Source: Pseudomonadota bacterium (GTDB lineage Bacteria > Pseudomonadota > Gammaproteobacteria > Burkholderiales > Burkholderiaceae_C). From it: a stretch of 40,765 bases of DNA. Below the pieces are notes generated by a model, which did not search any database, had not been told where the DNA came from, and saw only the letters and a program-made list of their open reading frames with translations. Within the stretch, counting starts at the first letter, position 1, and each line of letters begins with the position of its first letter. The translations under genes were made by a program, and so were the position numbers. Of this stretch, positions 1 through 8,365 are shown piece by piece. The stretch spans positions 1 to 40,765 of the forward strand of contig JABBOE010000010.1 in assembly GCA_019351955.1 (NCBI GenBank), read 5' to 3'.

Positions 1-856
1 TCCGCAGACGCGGGAAGCCGACACTCGTGAGAGCAATGCTGTCGACGACCGGTGCCTGCGGCATAGCGGCCATGGGCACACGCCGTGCCGAGCGACTGCA
101 CTGGCCTACTTCCTGTCACCGGCCGGTACTCGGCCTGAGCTGACATTGGGGCCGGGCGTGGCAACGTCAGCAATGCTGCTGATTGCCGACATCCGCATCG
201 TCGGGTTCATGAGCATCCAGTTCTGGCGACAACGAAATCGCGCTATCGACCCACAGAAGTCAGCGACCCGATGCAAGGCGACCAGTCACAGACGTCACTG
301 CTTCTAGAAACTCACCCTGCATTGCTTCAAGTCGGCACCAGCAACCAAGACTGGATAGCAAGAATGCCAGGCCGTTGATTTACGGGCTTGGCCTTCTCGA
401 TTGCTTCAGTTCTCAGGAAACCGGTGGTTTCTATTTCTGAGCTGCATGTACGGCAGTGAACCCAGCAGCTCGCTTAGGTGTCAAGGGGACGATTTCGGCG
501 GGCTACAACATCCAGTGGCTGCTGCGCCCTACCGTCCGTCTGGTTCTGGGGCCGGCCTTTTTGCGCCGACTGCGCCTGATGCTCTGGGCTGTGCAGGCTG
601 CCAGCGCCTCACAGTCGGCCCAAAACCATGGACAGGCGCTTGCCTGAGAACACGGAGTCTCGCCGCAGCCTTCATGACGCGACCGACCCAGGGGGTATGC
701 AACGCCATGAGCGAACGGGAAACGGATGTTTGAATTTTGCAGGGCCGACTAAGTATGCTGGCGCACAGACATCATCAAGAGTGCATGCTTGAATGAAACC
801 GTCGACCCGTGCCTGATTACCCTTGCTGAGGGCGGGCTATAAGATGGAGATTAAAA
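1..856. other. Unassigned region, no supportable gene
   Basis: No gene is recognised here. One frame is open from the left edge to a stop near 307 (about 100 codons) and short frames lie at 401-733, but their composition shows no recognisable domain and no convincing ribosome binding site. Given the insertion-sequence debris that follows, this is most likely decayed accessory DNA, or the edge of a gene lying mostly outside the window. Confidence 0.4.
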
Positions 857-916
857 ATGTATATTGGCATTGGCACTATAGTGATAATTATCATATTGGT
901 TTTGATTTTTCGTTAG
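857..916 (+). CDS. Possible 19-residue single-span hydrophobic peptide
   Basis: A short frame begins with ATG seven bases after a GGAG ribosome binding site (846-849) and encodes MYIGIGTIVIIIILVLIFR. This is a short polar-glycine start, a run of isoleucine, leucine and valine long enough to span a membrane, and a terminal arginine. The region is distinctly AT-rich compared with its surroundings. Small hydrophobic peptides of this sort are common in proteobacteria and are usually left unannotated. They can be stress peptides, toxin-like peptides or leader peptides. The frame, the ribosome site and the hydrophobicity are visible; function is unknown and expression is not proven. It could also be a fortuitous frame in AT-rich DNA. 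Confidence 0.4.
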   Translation: MYIGIGTIVIIIILVLIFR

Positions 917-928
917 GAATTTTCTATT

Positions 929-1603
929 TTAATCCCCGCTTAACTGTTTGCCGAATGAAATTGAATAAGCTGGAGAGCGAAACAGCAGGACGGGGTCATT
1001 CGTCGGTTCAATGCCATCAGCCATCACAAGCGGATCGAACTTGATCTCCTCACAGGGCGCCCCTTTTTGTGGGGACGCGGAAGTGATGGTCAATGTGCCG
1101 ACCTTGATCGTCTTACGGTCAGCAGGCCACAACAGCGTGGGATTATTTTCTGGATCGCCTGATTTACCGATCGTCAGCATCATGTCCCAGCGGACTGGGC
1201 CTTGTTTGAGTCGATCCAACAGTCTTTGCTGAAGGAAGTTTGGAGGCGACGACTTGAGTTCGGCATCAGTCATCTGCTTGTCCCCATCCTCGGGCACAAA
1301 CTGCCAGCGAACCAGAGTCGTCTTCTTTGCGCCGTTGACAAACTTGAACGTATGAATGCCGAAGTAGCTGCTGTTGGCCCAACTGGGCGGCGGATTGTGC
1401 TCCGCAAGGTATTTCGGCTGTGGCAAGCTATCGGGGTGACTGGCCCTTAAGGCTTTGATCTTTTCCGGATCAGGTTTGCCAGTGGCAGGATCCGGTTTCT
1501 TCGAGACAATATCGTCGTAAAAAGTCTGCGGCGTTGCAGCGCCAAAAACCGGTGTGTTGAGCATGGTCATATGCTGCAGGTGACCCTCTGTGCCCGGCGT
1601 CAA
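929..1603 (-). pseudogene. 5'-truncated catalase-family peroxidase (SrpA-like)
   Basis: The 224-codon frame matches the C-terminal two thirds of the small haem catalase-related peroxidases (SrpA-like, normally about 330-350 residues). Visible family-like stretches are MTMLNTPVFGAATPQTFYDD, the DPATGKPDPEKI segment, YFGIHTFKFVN followed by VRWQFVPEDG, and RWDMMLTIGKSGDPENNPT. The N-terminal part, which carries the distal haem histidine, is missing. Upstream the frame is closed by TAG, and the only start is a TTG directly after the stop of an IS3 orfB remnant, so an insertion-associated rearrangement has removed the 5' end. An active enzyme is not expected. Family assignment is secure; the exact junction, around 1585-1604, is inferred. 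Confidence 0.75.
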
Positions 1604-1702
1604 CTATCTTGAGCGGCGTGGCAAATAGTAGACAGCACCTCGGCTCATGACCAGCAGTTGGGCCTGACGCGTGATGCTGAGTTTGTGGTCTCGGTCGATC
1701 AT
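1604..1702 (-). pseudogene. IS3-family orfB (transposase), N-terminal stub
   Basis: About 33 codons remain of the second IS3 frame. It starts at an ATGA overlap with the stop of orfA and reads [17 protein letters not shown] then SRGAVYYLPR, the typical beginning of the IS3 OrfB helix-turn-helix linker. It ends at TAG, where the catalase-like fragment begins. The rve integrase core with its DDE residues is absent, so the element is dead. The junction marks a deletion or recombination between the insertion sequence and the catalase gene. Confidence 0.7.
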
Positions 1703-2010
1703 CGCTTTGCGCTCAGCAATCCCGCCTTGGTGAGCGCCCCTTCTAAAAAATCATTTTCCAGCGTGAGCTGCCCAATCTTGGCATGCAGCGGGGCCAAGTC
1801 CACTGGCACGACGGCCGGCGCCCCGCCAAAGGCATCGGCGGCATGCTCGAGCAACTGGCGCTTCCACTCCACGATCTGGGTGGGATGCACCTCGAACTGC
1901 TGGGCCAACTCGGCCAGCGTCTTGTCTTCACGCAATGCGGCCACAGCCACCTGGGCCTTGAACGTGGGCGTGTGGGTGCGGCGCGTCCGCCGCGCAGATT
2001 TCTTCAACAT
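1699..2010 (-). CDS. IS3-family transposase OrfA (of a broken element)
   Basis: This is a 103-residue OrfA of the IS3 group, the small DNA-binding half of the transposase. It has a basic start ([20 protein letters not shown]), then a helix-turn-helix reading [20 protein letters not shown] followed by [15 protein letters not shown], and a C-terminal leucine-zipper-like segment ([20 protein letters not shown]). The start at 2010 is chosen because AAGGAG lies just upstream; a longer frame to 2067 has no such signal. The gene looks intact, but its orfB partner is cut after about 33 codons, so it cannot support transposition by itself. Confidence 0.8.
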   Translation of the reverse strand: MLKKSARRTRRTHTPTFKAQVAVAALREDKTLAELAQQFEVHPTQIVEWKRQLLEHAADAFGGAPAVVPVDLAPLHAKIGQLTLENDFLEGALTKAGLLSAKR

Positions 2011-2238
2011 CCAAAACTCCTTCTCGCCAGACCGCGCTCGGCCCAGTTTCATGCCCGGAGTTTGCACTCATCGCACCGTTCAGATTTGCGGAGCCACCTC
2101 TGTGGTAGCAAGTCGGACACGAACAAGAGTTGATTGGTTCCCGCTACGTCCCCAGTCCATGGGCACGCCCTCACACCCGTCGTGCTGTTTCGCGTAGAGT
2201 AGACCCAACATTGTTGGCCCTGACTTTCATCGGTTTGC

Positions 2239-2306
2239 CGTTATAACGCATAACCTACTAGCCATAGCGTTGCTATGTCGTAGGCCAAGGGGGCGCGCGC
2301 CCTTGG
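2239..2306. other. Palindrome cluster, candidate oriT of the MobV relaxase
   Basis: Three dyads lie in a row directly upstream of the relaxase gene. The first is the perfect palindrome CGTTATAACG (2239-2248). The second is a hairpin with outer arms CCTAC/GTAGG (2254-2258 and 2280-2284) and inner arms CATAGC/GCTATG around GTT. The third is CCAAGGG/CCCTTGG (2285-2306). MobV plasmids such as pMV158 and pBBR1 carry oriT as inverted repeats just upstream of mob, so the position fits. The nick site is not identified. Confidence 0.45.
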
Positions 2307-2343
2307 GAATCCCCCGCACACCTTCCGCAACAGGAGAACCTGC

Positions 2344-3948
2344 ATGCAAAGCGTCTCAGTGCGTCTTGCGCACCTTCCGCCCAAGCGGGCGCGCGGCCAG
2401 CGCTATCACGACCTGCGCTTGGGTTTGGTGCCAAACTATGTGGCTACGTCGCGGGCACACTTGAATTCGGTCCTGATTGCGCCGCCGAAAGAGCGAGCGC
2501 TGGTCGATCTCTGCCAGGTTCGCCGGGCGGCGCGCGCCACGCAGCGCGTAATGAAATCGAATGCGTCAATCGCGACAACGGGCATCATCACATTCAGTGC
2601 CGAGGCGCAGCCAGTGATTATTGCCTTACCTGTTGAAGAACAAAACAGGCTTTATCTAGAGGTGGTCGGTCGCATCGCAAACGAGCTGAACAACACCGTC
2701 ACAGGTCTGGTCGTTCACCGCGATGAATCGGCCCCGCATGCGCATTTTCAAATGCCGGCATATAACATGGACGGCATTCCAATGAGTAAAGCCGTAAAAA
2801 TCGATATGGCCAAACGCCTGCAGGATCTCGCTGGTGCTGTCTATCAGCCCTATGGCATTACTCGGGGCAAACAAAAATCTCACCGCATTGCAGACGGAGA
2901 GCAATTATCTGCTTGGCTTCATCGCTCCGTGCGCGAGTTACACGACGATTTGCCCGGCGAGCTCGAAGCCGCCCGGCAAGCCTTGGCAGCCGCGCTAGAC
3001 AAACGCCGCAAAAACGAAGACTTGGCTCAAAAAGCGCAGGAGACAATCGACGCCAGACAGGGCAACCTGGAAAAATTGCAACGCAATCTCCAAGATTATC
3101 TGCGACTTGCCGAAGCGGCCCAGCAAACCATCGCCAATCAGGAAAACCGCTTGACACAACTGCGCCAGGTCGAATCCGGTCTCTTAAAGGATGCCCCGCC
3201 GCCGGCAAAGGCCACGTTACGCCATTATGAGATCGTCACCGGGAAAAATGCCTTGGGGATCAAACAGACCGAGATAGTCGATTTGGTAGCTGGCGAATCT
3301 GTGCGCGGCCTGACGCAGAGCTACGAGGCCCGTGAAAATCACATCCGGAAGCAGGCCGCGCTGCACGTGCATGCCGCCCACGACAGCCAAGCCCGCCTTG
3401 CCCAGGAGCTGCGCGACAAGCGCGCGCAACTCGAAGCTAGAGCGCAGGCGCTTGACATCCGGGTCGCGCAAATCCGGCTCCAGGAATCCAGCCTTCAAAA
3501 ACTGGCCACCTCCCTTAGCCGCCGCCCCTGCAGCCAGAGCACCGACGCCACGGACTGGACTGCCTTCGTGCAGACCGCTCCCGTCGAAGCCGCAGCGCAG
3601 ATCCTCGATGGGATCTCGCAAGAGCGTTATGGGGCGCTTGTGCAGGTCTTTCCGAACCGGGTGCTGATCCCCTCCCAACAGTCCACCCCCGCGCAAAAGG
3701 CTGCTGCCCTGTACCGCGTGACAAGCCAGACCGCGCAAGAGCAGGACTGGCCAGGCATCGTGTTCACGGTGCAAGATCCCGCCATCGCGGGAAAACTCCA
3801 CGCCCTGCGACAGGCGGACGGCCTGCAGGGCGTGATCCTTTTACACGGGGAGCCATACATCCCTCCCGAGATCCTCGCCACCGACGAGGCCGCGGAGATC
3901 TCCGACGCAGATCCTCCGACAACTCCGTTCATCCAGGGTCCCGGCTAA
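2344..3948 (+). CDS. MobV-family plasmid relaxase (Mob/Pre)
   Basis: This 534-residue protein resembles the MobV (Pre/Mob, PF01076) relaxases, which nick one strand at oriT and start conjugative mobilisation of small plasmids. The diagnostic metal-binding motif is visible as HRDESAPHAHF near residue 127 (family pattern HxDExxPHxH). It is preceded by a strand reading GIITFS near residue 80 and a basic N-terminus. Residues 200-380 are rich in charged residues, Ala and Gln and are predicted coiled coil, as in other MobV proteins. An AGGAG box lies seven bases before the ATG. The frame is intact, but no replication gene is present, so this is a captured or integrated plasmid segment. GGGCCC repeats downstream (3981-4000) may form a terminator hairpin, but no U-tract follows directly. 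Confidence 0.8.
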   Translation: MQSVSVRLAHLPPKRARGQRYHDLRLGLVPNYVATSRAHLNSVLIAPPKERALVDLCQVRRAARATQRVMKSNASIATTGIITFSAEAQPVIIALPVEEQNRLYLEVVGRIANELNNTVTGLVVHRDESAPHAHFQMPAYNMDGIPMSKAVKIDMAKRLQDLAGAVYQPYGITRGKQKSHRIADGEQLSAWLHRSVRELHDDLPGELEAARQALAAALDKRRKNEDLAQKAQETIDARQGNLEKLQRNLQDYLRLAEAAQQTIANQENRLTQLRQVESGLLKDAPPPAKATLRHYEIVTGKNALGIKQTEIVDLVAGESVRGLTQSYEARENHIRKQAALHVHAAHDSQARLAQELRDKRAQLEARAQALDIRVAQIRLQESSLQKLATSLSRRPCSQSTDATDWTAFVQTAPVEAAAQILDGISQERYGALVQVFPNRVLIPSQQSTPAQKAAALYRVTSQTAQEQDWPGIVFTVQDPAIAGKLHALRQADGLQGVILLHGEPYIPPEILATDEAAEISDADPPTTPFIQGPG

Positions 3949-4098
3949 CACGCGCAGGACGCTCTAGAACGCCCCCAGACGGGCCCAAAGGGACGGGCCC
4001 CGACCATCCGTTGCTCTTGTTTGTTTTGTTGTTGGGGAGTGAGAACGCCAAGCTGAAGGAGCTACCTGGACTAAGGCTAGGTGATGGTCATGGCAAAC

Positions 4099-4710
4099 CT
4101 ATCTCAGCGGGCGATGCAGCCAAAACTCTGCGAATGCCGCGAGGTCCGAATGCGTGGACTTCGCCAACGTCAATTCGGGGCCCACGTTCGGACTGCCCGT
4201 CACCCCGCGAATGATGAGGGCCGTGTGCACGTGCGATGGCACGCCACGCAGGTACGGCAGATAGTCATCCACGAAAGCCAGCGGACGCAGCGCCGCGAGC
4301 CTGTCGGCCTTGGGGCTGCGATCGCCCCCGTCGTGTGGCGTGGCGTACACGCGCTCAACTGGAAAGCCCAGTGCACGCAGATTCTTGAGTCGCGACGCTT
4401 CGAACGCAACATCGAGTGCGGACACGCAGACGAGCTCGAACCCCGCGTCGTGCAGTCGCGTGCAAGCCTCGACGGCGCCCGACATTGCTGGCAAAGAACT
4501 CCAGAAGTCGACGCCAAAATGCTTGCGGAATCGCGCGCGACCATCGGCGTCGAGCCGAGGCACGTCCCATCGCTCAAGGGGGCCGTAGCCGAGCGGATCT
4601 CGAACCGCAGGACGAGCGCCAAAGGCATCCCGCCAAGCGTCCGCGTAGCGGTCTAGATAGTCGAGCAAGACGCCATCAGCATCGAGCGCGAGAAGCGGGT
4701 GTCGTTTCAT
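4099..4710 (-). CDS. HAD-superfamily hydrolase
   Basis: This 203-residue HAD-type phosphohydrolase opens with LALDADGVLLDY, the DxD nucleophile motif I, close to the N-terminus. VCVSALD supplies motif II and FVDDYLPYL the acidic motif IV. The open frame continues upstream to 5103, but that extension is low-complexity, Arg/Pro-rich and unlike any HAD protein. The start is therefore placed at the Met of MKRHPLLALDADG (an alternative Met lies three codons earlier). No strong ribosome binding site precedes either. Substrate is unknown; small HAD proteins of this size are usually phosphatases for sugar or nucleotide phosphates. It faces the relaxase gene convergently and is not in an operon. Confidence 0.75.
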   Translation of the reverse strand: MKRHPLLALDADGVLLDYLDRYADAWRDAFGARPAVRDPLGYGPLERWDVPRLDADGRARFRKHFGVDFWSSLPAMSGAVEACTRLHDAGFELVCVSALDVAFEASRLKNLRALGFPVERVYATPHDGGDRSPKADRLAALRPLAFVDDYLPYLRGVPSHVHTALIIRGVTGSPNVGPELTLAKSTHSDLAAFAEFWLHRPLR

Positions 4711-5026
4711 CAGGCCCATTATCGGAGTGATGCCATCGAGCAGCCAAGGCCGGACCGTTCGACGGTGACGGGGGCGACGCAGCGGGATTGGACTCGCCAG
4801 GTGGGTGCGTCGGCCCGGGCACCGGCATGCGGCCACCTCGCGCGGCAGGTTCTCGGGCGGAACTGCGAGAAGTGCTCTTCGGAAAAGCGCTTGCGGATTG
4901 CTGTCGTTGCCCGGCCTCGCAGGCCAGAGCGGACCTTGTCGGGATGCCGTTGGACCGCAGAGAATGGGCTCAAACGACCGTGAAGGAGCCGGGCCGCCCA
5001 GCTGCGCCAGCCCAAGCAGTTGGCCG

Positions 5027-5186
5027 TTATGACCGGCTAAAGTCGATGCGCGCGACCAGCGCTGTTGCGTGCTCGCGGAAACCTTCGGTGTAGGAACCGG
5101 CAAAGATCAGCGCCAGCGACCCAAGCAGCGCCACCAGCATGACGCCGATCGTCGTCGGCAGCGAGCACGATCAGGGTGCTGACCAT
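5027..5186 (-). pseudogene. N-terminal remnant of an NhaP-type Na+/H+ antiporter
   Basis: On the minus strand, MVSTLIVLA is followed, after a frame change and loss of about 15-20 codons, by LPTTIGVMLVALLGSLALIF, a hydrophobic helix, and then by LVARIDFSRS and a stop. This matches the first residues and first transmembrane helices of CPA1/NhaP monovalent cation:proton antiporters, where LPTTIGVM is highly characteristic. Everything after the second helix is missing. It lies just downstream of the DUF389 gene on the same strand, so the two may once have formed a transport cluster. It is certainly non-functional. Confidence 0.6.
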
Positions 5187-5201
5187 GGGAAAGACGTTCA
5201 T

Positions 5202-6206
5202 TCAGGTCTTTCGCAACAGCAGAATCAACCCAATCAATCCTGCCAACAATGCTGCCCACAGTACGAGCGCGATGCGCGAAGCCTTTACGGCACGATTTTT
5301 CTCCCACCAGGTCGCCGGACGAATGCCCTGCGCGAGAAATGTGGCTACACCAGCCAAATTCACACAGATCACGTTCATCAGCAACAGCGATAACGCGTCC
5401 ATTGCCAGAACCACATGTCCGCCGCCCAGCAGTAGGCCAGAGGTCACCAGCGGCGGCAGCAACGCCACTGCCACCATCACTCCGATCAGCGTCGTCGACA
5501 CCCCCGTGGTAAATGCCAGTGCGCCCGCCGCGCCTGATGCCAATGCCACCACGAGGTCGCCCAGTGCCAATCCGGCGCGCGTTGCAATTTCAGGGGATGC
5601 CGGATTCACCTGCAGCATTACGCCGAGGACCACCGACAACGCCATCGCTGTCCCGATCCCGGTCACGCTCGTCTTCAGCGCGCGCCACAGCAACGGCAAA
5701 TCGCCCAGGGTCGTGGCGAGCGCCATGGCCATGTTCGGCCCGAGCAAGGGCGCGATCACCATTGCGCCGATGACAATGGCTACGCTGTTGTCATATAGCC
5801 CGATCGCTGCCACGATGGTCGACAACACCACCATGACCAGATAGACCCGCGAGCAGTGCGCGGCCTCTTTAATGTCCTCGTACAGCTCCTCACGGCCGAT
5901 CCGCTCCGGCGACTTTTCCTCGGTCCGCGCTTGTCCGCGCGTGGCGTCAATATCCGCTCGGGCGCGCGGCAAGGTCGCTTCGACAGGCAGAATTACCGCA
6001 CGGTAGCCTTCCTCATTGGTGTACCGGTTCCCCAATAAATCGAGCACCGCCTCGATCTGTTCCGCGTCCAGCAGAATCCGTATCAGCACTTCGCCATCCG
6101 GCAGTCGAATCTGGCGGTGTTCGAGCACCGTATGCTCCCTGAGGAGCTCGCGGACTTCCGCACCGTTCTCCTCCTTCAACACCATTTCGATCAGTCGCAG
6201 TGCCAT
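5202..6206 (-). CDS. DUF389 / TIGR00341 family membrane protein
   Basis: This is an intact protein of 334 residues. The N-terminal 100 residues form a soluble alpha/beta domain with a charged start (MALRLIEMVLKEENGAEVRE). From about residue 125 there are five or six transmembrane helices, including VYLVMVVLSTIVAAIGL and the glycine-rich IVIGAMVIAPLLGPNMAMAL, the hallmark of DUF389/TIGR00341 proteins. The family is widespread and uncharacterised; a transport or stress role is often proposed without firm evidence. A small unassigned frame ends eight bases upstream on the same strand, and the antiporter remnant lies 15 bases downstream. The family assignment is secure and the function is unknown. 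Confidence 0.85.
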   Translation of the reverse strand: MALRLIEMVLKEENGAEVRELLREHTVLEHRQIRLPDGEVLIRILLDAEQIEAVLDLLGNRYTNEEGYRAVILPVEATLPRARADIDATRGQARTEEKSPERIGREELYEDIKEAAHCSRVYLVMVVLSTIVAAIGLYDNSVAIVIGAMVIAPLLGPNMAMALATTLGDLPLLWRALKTSVTGIGTAMALSVVLGVMLQVNPASPEIATRAGLALGDLVVALASGAAGALAFTTGVSTTLIGVMVAVALLPPLVTSGLLLGGGHVVLAMDALSLLLMNVICVNLAGVATFLAQGIRPATWWEKNRAVKASRIALVLWAALLAGLIGLILLLRKT

Positions 6207-6213
6207 CGCGGCG

Positions 6214-6531
6214 TCACCGTTGCCATTTTCTGTCGCAAATCATCGCAATGTATCGTTTCGCTATTGTTTGGAATAGCGCGTGCCGGGCGGCGAGCAGATG
6301 GTCTTCGAGCCGGCCTTGGCACCGGCGTTCGCTGAACATCAAGTCAAATACCTGGCCGTCGGGAGTCCGGAGTTCGTCGTTGGCCAGGGTCTTGTCGGGC
6401 CCGACGATGCGGGATTTGCGCCACTTTTGGTTGCGTCGGACGGTCCCGCCGCCGCAGAACACGGTGGTGCGAATGCACGCGCCGGTGGCGATTGCTCGCG
6501 GCAGAGGGGAAGACGAGGTCGTGGCAGCCAT
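6214..6531 (-). CDS. Possible hypothetical protein, 105 aa
   Basis: A 105-codon frame ends eight bases before the DUF389 start on the same strand, an operon-like spacing. The first 25 residues are low complexity. The remainder (NQKWRKSRIVGPDKTLANDE, then an amphipathic segment RLEDHLLAARHALFQTIAKR) looks more like real protein, but I recognise no family. Because the neighbourhood is full of decayed genes, it may be the truncated end of a longer gene, or chance. No clear ribosome binding site was found. Confidence 0.3.
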   Translation of the reverse strand: MAATTSSSPLPRAIATGACIRTTVFCGGGTVRRNQKWRKSRIVGPDKTLANDELRTPDGQVFDLMFSERRCQGRLEDHLLAARHALFQTIAKRYIAMICDRKWQR

Positions 6532-7017
6532 CCGGGGTATCCAGACGGTAGATGGTGCGCGTCAATGTCCATAAGGCCGCATCCGCAAGCACGAAACGAC
6601 CGGACCAGTTGCCTTGGGCACAAACTCACCATGATTGGCTGCGGGGCCGACTCGCGGCGTCATGCTGGAGTTGCCCGCGCCCAGCAGGCTTGCGCGGGAG
6701 ACGCGCTGGAAGGTAGATTGGTAAGCTCGGATGGGTCTGTGCGCTGGTGAACTCAGCGCTGGCGATAGGAGCGCGAAATTCCGCTACAGAGCGCTATGGC
6801 CTTGGAGGCACACTCTGGTCTGAGCCACGGCACCGCCTTTCGGATAAGTCGCAGGATTCGTCCTCGTGCATGACACTCGTGCCGGTTTCATGTTGGACCG
6901 CCCAGACCGCACTTCATAGGTGAAGGAGCCGTCGGGCATGGACCTGTCCACGTTCGACAGCGGGCACGGCCGACAGCAAGGGGAAACCAAGCGCGACAGA
7001 TTCCAACATGAACCCAT
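6532..7017. other. Unassigned region
   Basis: No supportable gene is present. A minus-strand frame at 6784-7017 (VDRSMPDGSFTYEVRSGR in its middle) has faintly protein-like content, but it has no family, no ribosome binding site and no good start, and is treated as decayed or random. Confidence 0.35.
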
Positions 7018-7143
7018 TTACTTTTTCTTACGCGGCTCAGGAACCAAAGGTACCAAGGGGGCGCTGCCGGCGGGAAGAACGACCGGTTTGTCCTTCTTGG
7101 GCTTCTTCGCTTCTTTGTTGCCGCGCTGTTGACCTTTAGGCAT
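7018..7143 (-). CDS. Small basic conserved-type protein, 41 aa
   Basis: This is a 41-residue lysine-rich protein. It begins MPKGQQRGNKEAKKPKKDK, continues with a Pro/Val-rich middle and ends in PEPRKKK. A strong GGAGG ribosome binding site sits seven bases before the ATG. Proteins starting with M(S/A/P)KGQ-R-NKE-KKPK are found as short orphan genes in many proteobacteria, usually called hypothetical. The charge suggests nucleic-acid or ribosome association, which is inference. It is isolated, with insertion-sequence debris upstream. The strong ribosome site and recognisable N-terminal pattern make it a likely real gene despite its size. Confidence 0.7.
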   Translation of the reverse strand: MPKGQQRGNKEAKKPKKDKPVVLPAGSAPLVPLVPEPRKKK

Positions 7144-7421
7144 GATAAACCTCCAAAATAGCTGCCCGCGAATGGCGGACCCAGTCAAACAAGTGTAGGC
7201 GTAGCAGGACGAACCATGAAGCGATCGAAAAGAAATAAATCATTGCGATCCTCAAGCCTGCAGCGAACCTTGGGATGGGCGCCCCTGCACTGATTTTGCT
7301 TGGGTGGTGAGTCCGTGTTGTGTTCCCAACGCCCAAGTCAGCTCTTCGGCGTATGCCCAAGATACCTAGCGCTACGCCGCCAGCAGCCGCGTGCTGGGGT
7401 ACTTTGACGATCTTGGGAAAG

Positions 7422-7560
7422 TGACCCGCCCCGGGAAATTTTGGGCCGCCTGAAATTTGAGATGACAGCTCCCACCGACAAGGAGAGCTTAACGAGGAAA
7501 CGCCGGTTTGGCGAAGAGAAGATGGTGTCGATCCTCCGCGACGGCGACCGCGCGCCCCTG
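7422..7560 (+). mobile_element. IS3-family remnant (end plus start of orfA)
   Basis: TGACCCGCCCCGGGAAATTT at 7422 resembles the terminal repeat of IS3-group elements whose ends begin TGAACTGCCCCGGG. It is followed after about 70 bases by a frame reading TRKRRFGEEKMVSILRDGDR, the typical OrfA opening of that group. Homology stops after about 25 codons, and the downstream DNA (to about 7806) has no recognisable orfA or orfB continuation. This is a dead fragment; the right boundary is approximate. Confidence 0.5.
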
Positions 7561-7838
7561 GGCAAGTGCGTCCCGCGCAGGCGCGCGCAACGCCCGGCGG
7601 GCGAACCGGAGCCGCAAGACAGCCACGTGGCGCATGTCTTGATCGGCAGCGCCCTTCGCAATTCCGGGTGGCCGGCGCTCGCCGACGCGTCCGACTCCAT
7701 GCTTGAGTCCGAAGTCGTCGCCCGCAGCAATCTGCATGTGCTCGGGCTAGACCATAGCGACCGCGCTTGGGCACTTCAACTGCGGCCCTGGGTCGAGCGT
7801 TCCTGACTGTGCGTTGCTGGCTTGCGTTGCGCGGAGAT

Positions 7839-8089
7839 TCAGATCTCGCTGTCTTGCCGCTTCCTAAGCGCATCCTCGTCCATACGCTGATCGAGTGCCT
7901 GGTCTTGCACCGCGTCGCGAACCCGAACTCGGTAGATCCACCGAGGGGAACGCTTCCATCCTTGCCCAAACCATTTCGCCGGCTCGGGCGCATGAGTGTC
8001 CAACACATGGGCCGTGCCACGGTCCCGTCAAGGCCATAGAGCACGCTGTCAAGAGACACGCCCGCGGCTGGATGAGATTTTGAAACCAT
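7839..8089 (-). pseudogene. Frameshifted remnant of an unrecognised gene
   Basis: The minus strand reads MVSKSHPAAGVSLDSVLYGL in one frame. It then continues plausibly in another frame as GTAHVLDTHAPEPAKWFGQG and WIYRVRVRDAVQDQALDQRM, ending at TGA. The protein-like composition of both parts, joined by a single frame change near 8025, suggests a decayed gene. I do not recognise the family. It could alternatively be coincidence of two open frames. Confidence 0.3.
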
Positions 8090-8197
8090 TACGTGACCGG
8101 CGTAAGTAAATATGTCTTGTGTGCGGTAGCGTACTGTTTGAACAGCTGTTCTGGCGTAATTCTTACCCGACGGCGAATGCCGCATCTCGGAATTCCA

Positions 8198-8215
8198 TCA
8201 GGTGGAACCGCCTGA
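8198..8215. promoter_or_regulatory. Operator-like dyad upstream of the glucan/pentose phosphate operon
   Basis: TCAGGTGGAACCGCCTGA is an 18-bp dyad with one mismatched position, about 150 bases before the first gene of the large operon. Its size and symmetry fit a dimeric regulator site, but no regulator gene is adjacent and only one copy was noticed. No clear sigma-70 promoter was identified between it and the start codon. Confidence 0.25.
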
Positions 8216-8365
8216 GGTGGAAAGACCTCATCCCCGCATGATCAATCCACTTGGTTTGCAGTCGTCGTCTTCCGACTTTGCGACCAAGGAACAACGTCAA
8301 CAAGATGCGAGGCTGTCGATGCCCAGCTTTCCAGAATGCTCACTGAAACCACGTAGAGACAGTCA

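Larger units (their letters stand above)
1604..2085 (-). mobile_element. Truncated IS3-family insertion sequence
   Basis: The element is represented by intact orfA, the first codons of orfB and an upstream flank. On the minus strand, TGAACGGTGCGATGAG near 2083 could be the terminal inverted repeat, but there is no second end to confirm it because the other side is lost at the catalase junction. The outer boundary is therefore approximate. Confidence 0.55.

Noticed and set aside
3981-4000. GGGCCC repeat as a terminator of the relaxase gene
   Set aside because: Can form a hairpin, but there is no U-tract directly after it, so it was not listed as a terminator.
4711-5103. N-terminal extension of the HAD protein by 131 residues
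   Set aside because: Low-complexity Arg/Pro-rich sequence without homology; the HAD domain starts normally at 4710. Apart from the antiporter remnant at 5027-5186, nothing was recognised between 4711 and 5201.
7136-8185. Minus-strand open frame of 349 codons
   Set aside because: Crosses an IS3 remnant and a decayed ORF, is Arg/Ser-rich, has no family resemblance as a whole, and overlaps the well supported 41-aa gene at 7018-7143.
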